64,000 nt of DNA from Diacronema lutheri (GCA_019448385.1 JAGTXO010000029.1:1-64000), one strand, 5' to 3'; numbered from the stretch's first letter, positions 45,701-61,387 are shown. The notes: a model not told the origin generated them from the sequence alone. Made by a program: numbers and translations.

Positions 45701-47892
45701 TACGGCAACCGCGATTACGACTGCGGCCCTGGTTGGGACACGTTCAACGCGAACAAGGCGCAGCTCGACGCCGCACTCCTCCAGCTTGGCGCTCTCGGCG
45801 TCGCGCTCGGCAACAGCGCGCCGCTCGCGCCGCCCAAGGCGCCCGCGCCACCCGCGCCCGCCGGTCCATCCATGGCGGACGTCGCTTTCGCACGCGCCCT
45901 CGGCTCGCTCGCCGCCGAGGCGCGCGCGCGGCTCGCGAGCTGCCCGGACATCGATGCTGACCTGGGCACGATGCGCATCGCGCTGCGCCGGATGGTCTCA
46001 TTTGGCGCCGGCTCTGCAAACTTTGCGTCGGCCGCCGACGACGACGCGCTTCTCGAGCAGCTCGCGCGCGCGCTCGGCGCGCTCAACGCGCTGCTCGCCG
46101 AGCACGGGCAGCCGCCGCTGCTCGTGCTGATCGAGGGCTTCTCGTCCAACAACGCGCCCTGCCTCCTGCCCTGCTGCGCGCGCTACCAGGCCACAACCGA
46201 AGGCGCGCCCAACTGTGCGCTCGCGCGCACGCGCGCGTTTGCGTGCAAGCAGAGGCTCGTTTTAAAGTTGGTCGCGCTTGACACGACGGGCCGGCTGCGC
46301 ACGCCGAGCGCGGCGGCAGCGACGATCCTGACGGCGGGGTACCGCTTCTCGCGCGCCAATGCGCTGCCCGGTTACGACGACGGTCGCAACTACCCGCAGA
46401 ACCGGCGCGTTGAGATCCGCGTGCTCGGTCCCGACGAGGCGCGTGCGATCCGTTCAGCGCAGGAACCGGAGCCGACGATTGACGCGCCGCCGGCGCAACC
46501 CGAGTTGGCGCGCGAGTTCACGCCCGAGCCGACGCCTGCCGCGTCGCCCGCGCCGCGCGCCGGTTCCAAGCTCGCGCCGCTCGCGCCGCTCGCCACAACG
46601 CCGGCGCCGAGCGTCGGTGCGACGCCCTCGAGCGCCTCGCCCACCGGCGCCACGCCCGCCGGTACCCCGCCCGCTGGCACGAATGGCATGCCAGCAACTC
46701 AGCTGGCCAAGGAGGAGGTGGGTTCAACGCCCGCGACGCGCGCGACCTGCGCGACGCGCGCGCCGCCGTGCGCCCCTGCGCGCCACGCGTCCCGCGGCCC
46801 GCCACGCGGCGACGCGCGCGCGGCGACGCGCGTGCGTCTCAACCGATGGACGCAACCGGGTGCGTCTCAACCGACGGACGCACTCGGGTGCGTCTCAACC
46901 GACGGACGCAACCGACGGACCCAATCGGCGCGTTCGCCCCCCGCTGCGCGCTAGGCCAAGCTTGCCGCGGCTCTGCACGCCGTCGAGCCCGAAGCGCTTG
47001 CCGCCATCGGAGACGCGTGCGGCGAAGTCGAGGTTGACCTGGCAAAATTGCGCCTGCGCCTACGCAGGCCTCTGGCGTTTGTCGGCGGCACGGTGCGCGC
47101 GCCGGCCGCGCACCGTGCCGCCGGGCAGCAGTGGGCTTCGCGTTACACACCGCGCAACGAGCGCGCCGCGCGGCCGGCGCGCCATTCCGCCCTCATCTCC
47201 GCGGGCACGCGCGCCGCGCCGCCGGCGGCCGCGCGCGCTCGATGCAGGGCCGGTTCTTCGACCCGGAGGCGTCGGATGTGGCGCTCTCGCAGGCCGCGCA
47301 AGTCGTGTCCGTGCTCAACCGGCTGCTGCACAAGAACGGCAGACCGCCGCTCCTGGTCTGCGTGCGCGCCTCCCCGCCGGCCGAGCCGGCCGAGCCGCGC
47401 GTCGACCTGCATCGCGCTGAGGCGTGCGCGCTGCTCTTCTGCGCGCGGCTCGCGCAAGTGGACGGCGAGGAGGAGATGGAGGTGCGCGCGCGCGCGCTGC
47501 CGATCGCCGCGCCGGAGGTCGTGCCCTTCGCGCGCGACGCGCTCACTGGCGCCACGCCTGCAGCCGTGGAGCTCCGTTTCGTCGGCACGCGCCAATTCGA
47601 GCGGCTTGGCGCTGAGCGCGCGCGCGCCGACGCGGCGGACGAGGCTGAGGCGCTGCGCACGCGCGCGGCCGACGCGGAGGCCAAGGCGCGCGCGATTGCG
47701 GCCGAGAAGAGCGCCGCCGTCGAGTCTGCGCTCGCGGCGGAGCGCGCCAAGCGCGATGCCGAGGCGGAGCGCGAAACGTCAGCGGCCGTCGCCGTGGCGG
47801 TCACGGCTGAGCGCGAGCGGCTTGAGGCGGAGCGCAGGGCGGCGGAGGCGGCCAAGGGCAACAAGAAGTCGGCAGTCTGCGTTGTGCAGTAG
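42779..47892 (+). CDS. Calpain-like pseudo-protease with C2-like and OmpA-like domains and a CaaX end (1388 aa)
   Basis: Six exons: 42779-43515, 43656-44181, 44264-45361, 45695-46717, 46955-47092, 47248-47892; donors GTGCGC, GCGCGT (GC-AG), GTGCGC, GTGGGT, GTGCGC. Residues ~70-380 align with calpain CysPc (YEDPDFPPSARAIYG, VENIRQGAVNDRWLISAINI, GLVARRAYAVV). The catalytic Cys (GDCW) is NDRW, the His (GHAY) is RRAY and the Asn (NPWG) is absent, so it should be inactive. Two calpain C2-like domains follow (WAEGSTAAGG...ANPQFQL). Then comes an OmpA-like domain ending NRRVEIRV, a Pro/Ala linker, a second, weaker OmpA-like domain (RFFDPEASDVALSQAAQVVS), and an Ala/Glu coiled coil. The end CVVQ is a CaaX prenylation motif. 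ATG 42779 is the first ATG; an upstream TTG at 42746 is in frame. Probably a membrane-tethered scaffold (inference). Confidence 0.85.
46829..46915. repeat. ~26-bp tandem repeat in calpain-like intron 4
   Basis: Three and a bit copies of a unit containing GTGCGTCTCAACCGACGGAC in the 237-bp intron 46718-46954. It repeats the donor-like GTGCGT at each unit. Confidence 0.8.
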
Positions 47893-48221
47893 CTACGCCT
47901 GTGGGACTGGAAGTCATCTAGCTAGGTGTAGCTACGCCTGCTTTCCCCAGCGGCGCAGTCGGGAAGCGCGCTGCGCGACGCGCGGGCTCGCGACGCTACA
48001 GACGCGCGACCTTCCAGCCCACCGCCACGCAAGCTCGAGCCGGGGCTAAAGGGTCGCGCCGCTCGAGCCTGTCCGACGACTCCCTGACTCCGTGACTCGC
48101 CGTCTCGCAGTCAGCGACACAAAAGTCCGGGATGAAGATGTCCGGCAAAGGGATCGTCCTCTTCGAGAAAGAGGCCCAGGGAATCAATCAGGCATCGAGG
48201 AGGGTCTCAGGCCCGTTCCCT

Positions 48222-48402
48222 GTAAACTTTTTGGCGTCAAGTTTACGAAATTTTGGGTTTCGGCATATGTGACGATACCGAAAATCCATGGCGGCGCAAA
48301 ATCGAACAGGGGCCCGAAGAGCGTCACGATTTTTGTCTGCAGAAATTTTTGTCAACGCGGTGCGACGCCGGGGCGGAGAGACCGGCGTCTCTCCGCCCCG
48401 GG
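48222..48402 (+). ncRNA. Candidate structured RNA with Sm-like site and terminal 16-bp hairpin
   Basis: In order: hairpin GTAAACTT/AAGTTTAC (48222-48246), hairpin TTTCGG/CCGAAA (48258-48283), AAAATCG/CGATTTT pairing (48298-48333), Sm-like AAATTTTTG (48343-48351), then a perfect 16-bp stem with a 4-base loop (48367-48402). The order of stems, Sm site and 3' stem resembles a spliceosomal-type snRNA, but no U1, U2, U4, U5 or U6 signature was found. The island is clearly AT-richer than its surroundings. A decayed transposon is the main alternative. Confidence 0.3.
48367..48402. repeat. Perfect 16-bp hairpin, 4-base loop
   Basis: Stem GCCGGGGCGGAGAGAC paired to its exact complement across CGGC. 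Could be the 3' stem of the candidate RNA or a terminator-like structure. Confidence 0.85.
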
Positions 48403-49273
48403 CTTTCTCCATCCGCCATCACCTCGCAGGACGGGGCAATGCAGGCGCGCGCGTGCAGAAAACTTTGCCGTTTGGCGGCGCTACTCCAGACGGTGCGGCG
48501 CTGCGCGCGGCCGCGCTCTCGCGCGTCGCGAGCGGATCACTTCTCGCACGGCTCCGCCCCCGCGGCGCGCGCGCGCGCGCGTCGCGAGCGCGCGCGCGGC
48601 GTGCCCTCGCTCGCGCTCCCGTCGCGCCTGACCCCTCCTCTCCACCGCGGGCCCGCCCGCGTTCGCAGCGACGCGCCCGAATGCGCGGCGCGGCCCATTC
48701 GGCGGTGGCAGGCGCCGGGAGCGACTCCGGCCGCCTCTTCGCGTGTCGTCGCCTGCAGAGGTACGGTGGACGCGCTCGCGCGCCAGCGGCGCGCGTCACG
48801 TGCTCGCGCGGGCGTGGCACGCGGCGCGCGCGCGGCGCCCTCACTCCCGCGACCCGCCCACACGCGACTCGATCCGCGCGCGCAGGCGACGCCCGACCAG
48901 GCGGCGCGGCGCGGCGCTCGGCGCCGGCTCGTGGCGACACGCACACCCCCCCTCCCTCCTAACCCAGAACATCGGATCACCGGACTTCCTCTCACAGAGC
49001 CCTCGGTGATCCCCGCCCGCGCGCGTCCACGACCGCGGCTCTCGAAGCAAAGGGCAATTATGCACGGTGTCAGCAAGACTGCGGAGCAATTTGCGGCGCG
49101 TCTTGCTCATGGCTCGCAGAGCGCAGCGCCTCCAGAGAGGCGCCCCGGTGCACCCGGGACGACGCCGTATATAACTGCGATTGATTCTGCCGCGGCGGGG
49201 CCGCTCAAGCAGGATCAATTGCAGGCAACGTGGCCCCACGGCGTCTCGTCCGGCGTGCGCCGTCATCGCGTTG

Positions 49274-49585
49274 TCACGCAACACTAACGCGGCCAAGCTC
49301 GTCGCTCGCGCGCTGCACGCGCCATTGTCGGGGCGCGCGATTCACGCCGCTCTGCGCCGGCTCGCCGGCGCCGTGCGGGTCGATCTCCGCAGCGCGCACG
49401 CTTTGCGCCGTGAGCGCGTCGGCAGGCTGGCGAGAGGCGAGCATGTGCGACAGGATGACGACGGCCTCGGCTGTTCGCGTGGCGTCCTGCTCGAACGCGC
49501 ACTCCTCCAACGAGTCCACGCTACCGCTTGACACGCCCATCCTCTCGATGCCAGGTAGCCGGACGGGCGCGACCCGGTTGGGCAT
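49274..49585 (-). CDS. Possible small protein (103 aa)
   Basis: Frame from ATG 49585 (MPNRVAPVRLPGIERMG) to TGA 49274. It contains an amphipathic stretch (SLEECAFEQDATRTAEAVVI) less biased than shadow frames nearby. No family recognised; no close neighbour on the same strand. It may be an exon of a larger gene or a chance frame. Confidence 0.25.
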   Translation of the reverse strand: MPNRVAPVRLPGIERMGVSSGSVDSLEECAFEQDATRTAEAVVILSHMLASRQPADALTAQSVRAAEIDPHGAGEPAQSGVNRAPRQWRVQRASDELGRVSVA

Positions 49586-49679
49586 GAGAGACCAATGTGG
49601 CGCCAAAAAGGGCAGGAGGACTCTTCCAGGTCGTCTTCCTCCTTCATCCACCTTTTCAAAATAGAACCCTCTTTAAGAA

Positions 49680-51524
49680 ATGGACGCACGGGTGTGGGAG
49701 GCAAAACTGGGGCACATGACGCTGGCGGAGGCGCCGCGCGACGGCACGCCATCCAAGCTGCCGCGGCGCTTCGGCAAGCAGCAGCGCGCTGGCGCAGAAG
49801 CCGATGCTCTGGCTAATTTGCGCGTCGCGCCCGACACACTCGAGAGTGGCGGCGTTGCCGACGGCAAGGGCGCTTCCTCCGCCGGCCACACGCCGTCGAC
49901 CAGCGGCGCCGCGTCGCCGAGGGACGGGCGCCGCACGTCGCCCACGACGCACACGCGCGCGCGCGCGCTCGGCGCATTGCTCCTCATTGTCCTCGCCGTG
50001 GGCGCCGCAGGCACGCTCTTCCTCGCGCGCGGGCGCCGCGGCGGCGGCGTCGATGCGTTGGGCGGCGCGACGGCCGGTGGGCGCGCGGAGCTCGCCGCGA
50101 TCGAGGCGGACCTCGGCGCGCTGCGCGAGCGGCTGCGCCAGGCCGAGGACGCGCCTCGCGTTGTCGAGGCGCGCCTCGCGTCCCTCCGCGCCCGCTTTGA
50201 CGCCGAGGGCTCGTCGACGCGCGCGCAGGTTGCGGAGCTCGAGGCGCACCTTCGACGTGTTGAGGCTGACGAGCGCGTGCGCGCGGAGCGAGAGGCGCGC
50301 ACGGCGCATGCGGCGGAGGCAGATGGGCGCGCACATTTTGAGGAACGGGCGCGCGCCGCGACTGCCGCAACGCCGCGGGATGCGCGCTCTGCCTCGACCG
50401 ATCCCGGGGCCGCTGTGCATGCAGCCGACGCCGCCGCTCTGCGCCCAGCGGGCGGCGAGACGCCGTCAGCGCGCGCACCCGCCGCCCCGACGGGCGCACC
50501 GAGCGCGCCACCTGCCGACGCGGCTGTGACGCTCCTCTTCGAGTTCGCGCCCACGCCGTTGCTCGGGCCCGCTGCGTCCATCTTCTGGGTTGCCGACGGC
50601 GTAACAGACGTTGAATTGTGGTATGCGGACATCCACCAGGGGCGCGCGCCGCTTGCGCAGCGCACCAAGCCCGGCGAGCGCTGGCGCGTGCGCGACCTGC
50701 ACTCGGGCAACCACCTCCTCTCCGTCACGGCGCCCGCTGCCGGCACGATGGTAGCCCCGATTCAGCCCGCGCACGGCGATGTGTCGGTCGAGCTGCACCG
50801 CCCAGATCTCGCGCTGCGCGCGCGCGCCGCGCGCACAGATCGCATCGGTGGCGGCGGCGGCGAGCTGCGCGGCGGCGCCTCGGGCACGCTCGTGGTCGAC
50901 GATGTGGACGCGTCTCGCACGGAAGTGGGCGAGGCGGGCGCGGACGCAGACGCGCGCGTGTACAGATTGAAACGGTCGCACGCTCGTGGCGCGCTACTCG
51001 CGGCGGCTGACGGCGGCGGCGGCGCGGCAGCGGGAGGCGCGGACGAGGCGATGCGCGCGCTCGCCCTCCGCTCGGCGATCGATGGCGGCTCGCTGCTCGG
51101 CATGCTGCCGCTCGGTGGGCGGCTGGCGGCGCTCGAGGTGCGTCCAGGTGACGCGTTCCTCGCCGTGGGCTCTGACGGCAAGGTCTGCCTGGCGTACAAC
51201 GTGACGCACGAGCTGCACCAGCACGTCAACGTGCGCTGCGCGCGCAGCAGCGCCGGCAGTCTCGCGCCACCGCCACTCGTCCGCGTCGAGTTTCTTCTCG
51301 ACGATGGTGCGGCGGCTGAGGCGAGCCTGCTGCGCCTGAGCGAGATGCCCTTCGCATGGCACGTGCACGCACAGCTCGCGCCTCGCCGACCACTCTCCGT
51401 GATCACCGAGCCGGGCGAGCGCTGGCAGGTGCGCACGCGCGGCGGGCTCGGCCCCGTGCTTGCGGACGTGGTCGCGTCGGCGCGCGCGTTCCAGCGCATC
51501 AGCATTCCGGCCGTTGCACTCTGA
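49680..51524 (+). CDS. Type II membrane protein with coiled coil and two VHL-beta-like repeats (614 aa)
   Basis: Single frame from ATG 49680. The N-terminal ~95 residues are cytosolic and basic, then one membrane segment (ALGALLLIVLAVGAAGTLFL, ~95-115), a coiled coil (~130-215, Ala/Arg/Glu), and a lumenal or extracellular region with two similar beta-rich repeats. Repeat 1 (~285-350) reads DVELWYADIHQGRAP...KPGERWRVRD. Repeat 2 (~535-600) reads VRVEFLLDDG...EPGERWQVRTRGG. The pattern of a W/L strand followed by a PGERW turn recalls the VHL beta-domain, which binds hydroxylated proline, but this is a pattern match only. Convergent with the TBC-like gene (119 bp between stops). Confidence 0.6.
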   Translation: MDARVWEAKLGHMTLAEAPRDGTPSKLPRRFGKQQRAGAEADALANLRVAPDTLESGGVADGKGASSAGHTPSTSGAASPRDGRRTSPTTHTRARALGALLLIVLAVGAAGTLFLARGRRGGGVDALGGATAGGRAELAAIEADLGALRERLRQAEDAPRVVEARLASLRARFDAEGSSTRAQVAELEAHLRRVEADERVRAEREARTAHAAEADGRAHFEERARAATAATPRDARSASTDPGAAVHAADAAALRPAGGETPSARAPAAPTGAPSAPPADAAVTLLFEFAPTPLLGPAASIFWVADGVTDVELWYADIHQGRAPLAQRTKPGERWRVRDLHSGNHLLSVTAPAAGTMVAPIQPAHGDVSVELHRPDLALRARAARTDRIGGGGGELRGGASGTLVVDDVDASRTEVGEAGADADARVYRLKRSHARGALLAAADGGGGAAAGGADEAMRALALRSAIDGGSLLGMLPLGGRLAALEVRPGDAFLAVGSDGKVCLAYNVTHELHQHVNVRCARSSAGSLAPPPLVRVEFLLDDGAAAEASLLRLSEMPFAWHVHAQLAPRRPLSVITEPGERWQVRTRGGLGPVLADVVASARAFQRISIPAVAL

Positions 51525-51643
51525 CTCAGCCAGCGGCAGCGCCCGTGGCCGCCATTCCACACAGTCACACAGTCCGCATGCGCAGACACAGTCCCCTCGT
51601 CAATGCTCAATGTCAAACAGCCAGTCTCATCGCGATCCTCGGG

Positions 51644-53866
51644 CTATCTGCGGCGCGAGCGCGGCGACTCAGTGGGCGACGTGCGGCCAGTGCGTGCGCC
51701 CGAGCCCTCCGACGACGAGCGCGAGCGCGACGCGCTGCGCGACGTGCTACGCGACGCGCTACCTGAGGTTGAGCGCGAGCGCGACGAGTCGGAACGCGTC
51801 GAGCGGCTCGACGCACTGGAGCCGCTCGCGCCACTCCCAGAGCGGTCCGAGCGCGAGCGTGAGCTGCGCGTGGCCGAGCGGCTGGAGCGGCGGCTGCGCG
51901 ACGACTGGGCGTCGGTGCTGCGCCGTGCCGTCGTCCGGCCAGCGGGCGTGCGCGAGCCGCGGCTGCGCGCGCCCGGCGTTGAGAGCCGCCCCGAGCCGCG
52001 ATTCGACGCTCGCGTGGGCGGCGCCGGCGGCGGCGGCGGCGGTCGGTTGGCAGCGGCGGCGTGGAAGGCATCGAGGTAGCGCGTCGTACGCTGCGCGCGC
52101 GCGTGTGGCTCGCCAAATGCGAGATAGTCGAGGTCTGTGCGAAGCGGCACGCCAAGGCTCTCGCGGACGCGCGGCATGAAGTGCGCCTCCATCGTGCGCT
52201 GTAACGACTCCGCTGAGAGGCCACGGCTCGCGCGCGCAAGTGCCGCCTTGGCCTCGGCGATCGTGCGCGCGTCGAGCAGCGGCGTGCGCAGCGCGATCAG
52301 CCACGCGGCGGAGATGGGCGCGAGCAGGAACCACGAGGCGAGTAGGCAGCTGTCCCAGACGAGCAACGTCGTACGCATCGGCACCGCGCCGACAAAAAGG
52401 CGTTCCACGGCCTCGCGCACGAGCACGCGCACCGGCGTCTCGTGCAGCAGCGAGCCGTCGTCATTAAAATGCGGCGCGCGCGCGGCGGCGGCCGCCGGCG
52501 CCGGCGGCGCCGCCGCAGGCGCGGGCGCGGCGGCGGGCGCGGCGGCGGGCGCGCCGTCGGCCAACGCGACGGTCGGCGGAGCGCGCCCATTCAGGATGGC
52601 GGAAAGGTGCGCCCAGAGCTGCGGGTCTGCGCTGCTCAGGCAGCTGTCAAACTCGTCGGCGAAGATCGTATCCGCTGGCCGGCGGCGTGCGGCGGCGGAC
52701 GGCTCGGCCTCGGGCGCGATCGACGGGCGCGGCTGCCGGAGCAGCGCGCCGTACAGCTCGGCAAGGAGAGCGAGGTCCTCGTCAGCGTCGCCGAGCGGGA
52801 GCGCCGCGGCCGCGTCGCCGGCGCTGCCGTCGAGCGCGCGCGCCGCGCCGCGCGCCGCACCCGCCGGCTCCGCCGCGGCGGCCGCCTCTGCGGCCGCGCG
52901 CTCGGCCGCGACGTCGGCGCCATGGCGTGGCGCAAACGCGACGGCGAACGGCACGATCCAAAAATAGCCATGGCGCTCGCCTATTGGCTGGAGCATATCG
53001 TGGTATGAGAGCGCACATTTCATACGCGCGAGCAGCGAGAGCGGCGCGCCGCCGCTGGCGTCGTCCGCGCCGGGCGCATCGCCGCCGGCGCCGCCTGCGG
53101 CCGCGGCCGCCGCCCACGCGGCGTGCGGCGGCTCCAGCGGCTGCAGCGCGCGCGACTGCGTGCTGACAGAGGCGCCGAAGCCTTCGGCCTCGGCCGCCTC
53201 CTTGGCGGTTAGCGCCTCGGCGAGCACCGAGCGCGCCTCGTGCAGCACCGTCGCGTCGCGCGCGGAGAGCACGGCGAGCCGGCCGCCGGCGCAGCGCGCC
53301 CGGAAGTCGGCGGCGATTTGCGGCTGCTGCAGCAGGCGGCGCCAGATGGCGCGGCGCAGCGGCGGCGGGAGGAGGGTGTTGACGAGGTAGACGAGGCAGT
53401 TGCCCCCCGTCTCCTCGAGCGACAGCCGCGAGAGTAGCGCCGTGCAGCCCTCGGCGGAGAGCGTCTCGATAGTCGCCGCCTTCGTCTCCGCGCCGCCGCC
53501 CGCACCGCGCGCCGCAAGCCGAAGCCGCTCGCTGGCGCCGGCGCGGCGCGCCCGGCCAGGCGCGGCGCTCACCAAACCAACGCGCGCATTCGCCTCTGCA
53601 TCTACGTGCAGGTCGAGCAGCCGCCACGCCGTCGTCGAGAAGAGGCGGAAGCGGCTCGTGCCGCGCACAGACTCTGCCGCCGACCGCACGAGCGCGCGCT
53701 GCTCGAGCGGATCGAGCCGGGCGAAGGACGCGACGCCCTGTGCGGAGAGAGCGTCGCGCACGGCGCCGATGAGCTCGTCCGACAGCTGCAGCCATTCGGG
53801 CGTCGCCGCGATCTCGTCGCGCGCATCGCGCAGCCATTCGGGCAACGGGGCGCGCTCACCGGCCAT
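51644..53866 (-). CDS. Divergent TBC-like helical protein with Arg/Ser-rich tail (740 aa)
   Basis: Single frame from ATG 53866 (MAGERAPLPEWLRD) to TAG 51644; the in-frame TTG at 53896 was rejected. N-terminal helices include LVYLVNTLLPPPLRRAIWRR. Later segments are ADTIFADEFDSCLSSADPQL and VPMRTTLLVWDSCLLASWFL, whose W-D and hydrophobic spacing recall the C-terminal half of TBC/RabGAP domains. The canonical IxxDxxR and YxQ fingers were not found, so GAP activity is doubtful. Residues ~610-740 are an RS-rich tail, as in splicing-related or disordered proteins. Divergent from RBM42 (83 bp between starts); its start codon lies within the loop of a 15-bp inverted repeat. Confidence 0.5.
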   Translation of the reverse strand: MAGERAPLPEWLRDARDEIAATPEWLQLSDELIGAVRDALSAQGVASFARLDPLEQRALVRSAAESVRGTSRFRLFSTTAWRLLDLHVDAEANARVGLVSAAPGRARRAGASERLRLAARGAGGGAETKAATIETLSAEGCTALLSRLSLEETGGNCLVYLVNTLLPPPLRRAIWRRLLQQPQIAADFRARCAGGRLAVLSARDATVLHEARSVLAEALTAKEAAEAEGFGASVSTQSRALQPLEPPHAAWAAAAAAGGAGGDAPGADDASGGAPLSLLARMKCALSYHDMLQPIGERHGYFWIVPFAVAFAPRHGADVAAERAAAEAAAAAEPAGAARGAARALDGSAGDAAAALPLGDADEDLALLAELYGALLRQPRPSIAPEAEPSAAARRRPADTIFADEFDSCLSSADPQLWAHLSAILNGRAPPTVALADGAPAAAPAAAPAPAAAPPAPAAAAARAPHFNDDGSLLHETPVRVLVREAVERLFVGAVPMRTTLLVWDSCLLASWFLLAPISAAWLIALRTPLLDARTIAEAKAALARASRGLSAESLQRTMEAHFMPRVRESLGVPLRTDLDYLAFGEPHARAQRTTRYLDAFHAAAANRPPPPPPAPPTRASNRGSGRLSTPGARSRGSRTPAGRTTARRSTDAQSSRSRRSSRSATRSSRSRSDRSGSGASGSSASSRSTRSDSSRSRSTSGSASRSTSRSASRSRSSSEGSGARTGRTSPTESPRSRRR

Positions 53867-53883
53867 GGCCGTTGCCCGAATGG
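53834..53883. repeat. 15-bp inverted repeat around the TBC-like start codon
   Basis: Arms CCATTCGGGCAACGG (53834-53848) and CCGTTGCCCGAATGG (53869-53883), perfect, with a 20-base loop holding the ATG (53864-53866). In the mRNA this would be a strong hairpin. Confidence 0.9.
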
Positions 53884-53949
53884 GCGTTTCTTCCAAGTCT
53901 TGCCCTTCTCCCGGACTCTTGAGAGTCTAGTCTAGAGGCGCAAGGAACG
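53867..53949. promoter_or_regulatory. 83-bp divergent promoter, TBC-like and RBM42 genes
   Basis: Short gap between ATG 53866 (minus) and ATG 53950 (plus). It contains the dyad GACTCT-TG-AGAGTC at 53914-53927 and one arm of the 15-bp inverted repeat. No TATA box. Confidence 0.45.
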
Positions 53950-55213
53950 ATGGAGGACGAGTTGTCGCGCTTCGCGCGAGAGATGGCGGAGCTGGAGGGC
54001 GGCGGGCCGGCGGCCTCCGCGGCCCCGCGCATCGTCTCCAAGACGATCTCGGCGGCGCCGCGCCGTGCCGAGCCGACGCAGCCCGCTGTGGCCGCCGCGC
54101 CCGAGCCGCCCGCACCACCGGCGCACTGGCCGCCGGCACCAGCGCCCTATGGCGCGCTGGGCATGCCGTCCGCGCACGGCGCGCCTACGCCCGGCTCGAA
54201 CGCATCGCTGCTCGCTGGCTCTGACTCGGTTTCCGGCGGTGCGGACAGGCGCAACGAAGAGCTGCGCGCCGCGACCGAATATGCGTCCGCGCAGGTGCAC
54301 GTCGAGCGCGCGCGAGAGCTCGCGTCGAGCGCGCACGCGCACCTCGCGATGGCGGGCGCGGCGAGCGCCGCTGCGGCAGCAGCGTCGACGGGGCCCAAAG
54401 CGCCCGTCAAGCGCTCGATCGCCGGCGCCGCATGGGAGGACCCATCGATGGCGGATTGGCCGGAGAACGATTTCCGCCTGTTCGTCGGCAATCTCGGTGC
54501 GTCGCGCCGTGCGGCCAGCGCGCGACGCGACGCGACGCGCGCTTGCCGCGCACGCCCCGCGTCTCGCGCCGAGTCGAGCGCTGGCCCTCGGCGGCGCGCC
54601 CTTTCACCCCCCCCCCCCCCGCCGCCGCCCCCCCCCCCCCCCCCCCCCCGCCCTTCCCCCTCCCATCACCCATTCCCCGCCTGTCGCGCGCAGGCAACGA
54701 CGCAACCGACCAGCTGCTCATCCAGGCTTTTTCAAAATATCCATCCTTCCAGCGCGCGCGCGCCGTGCGCGACAAACGCTACAACAAGCCCGCCGGCTAC
54801 GGCTTTGTCTCGTTCAAAGAGCCGTGGGACATGACGGCGGCCATGCGCGAGATGGAGAATAAATATGTCGGCTCGCGGCCAATCAAACTGAAGAAGTCAA
54901 GCTGGAAGGTGCGCGCGTCGTCTCCTGCGGCCAGCGCGCCGCGCATCAGCGCGTCGTGCCCGCGTCGGGTCTCTGCGCGCAGCGCGCGTGGCTCTGTCGG
55001 ACGAGGCAATCGCCGTGCAGCTCGCGCGCGCCGCTCACGCGCCTCGTACGACGCGTCACGGCCGCGCGCTTCGCGTTGCGCGCGGCGCGCGTCCAGGACC
55101 GGAGTATGGAGGAGGGCGACGCGTCGCGTCGGGAGCAGCATAGCGTCCACCCGTCGGAGGCTGCGCACAAGAAGAAGAAGCGGAAAATTGGGCGCGCCGT
55201 CAAATGGCCGTGA
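53950..55213 (+). CDS. RBM42: RNA-binding motif protein 42 (292 aa)
   Basis: Nuclear RNA-binding protein of the RBM42 family, with a role near the spliceosome. Exons 53950-54496, 54694-54908, 55097-55213; donors GTGCGT and GTGCGC. The N-terminus (MEDELSRFAREMAELEGG) is the usual RBM42 start, followed by a Pro/Ala linker. The single RRM spans exons 1 and 2: DFRLFVGNLG (RNP2), AFSKYPSFQRARAVRDKR, GYGFVSFKEP (RNP1), MREMENKYVGSRPIKLKKS. Exon 3 gives the basic tail AAHKKKKRKIGRAVKWP. Intron 1 (54497-54693) holds a C-run of ~50 bp. The stop is 38 bp from that of the convergent TRAPPC10-like gene. Confidence 0.92.
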
Positions 55214-55251
55214 CGTGACTACTCTGTGCCTCTGAGACTCAGGCCGAAGCG

Positions 55252-61387
<6,136 letters not shown>

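Larger units (their letters stand above)
47893..49679. other. 1.8-kb intergenic region
   Basis: No convincing protein gene. It contains a 12-bp direct repeat TAGCTACGCCTG at 47890 and 47929, an AT-richer structured island (48222-48402), an inverted repeat GGATCACCG / CGGTGATCC near 48975-49015, and a TATA-like GTATATAAC near 49168. Long open frames (for example 344 aa at 48253-49287) are Arg/Ala-rich and look like GC-bias artefacts. Confidence 0.6.

Noticed and set aside
48222-48402. Identification of the structured island as U1, U2, U4, U5 or U6
   Set aside because: None of their conserved sequence signatures is present, so only a generic candidate is reported.
48253-49287. 344-aa plus-strand frame in the intergenic region
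   Set aside because: Arg/Ala-rich, no motif, overlaps the AT-rich structured island; typical chance frame at this GC content.
51644-53866. Calling the TBC-like protein an active RabGAP
   Set aside because: The catalytic Arg and Gln fingers of TBC domains were not found by eye.
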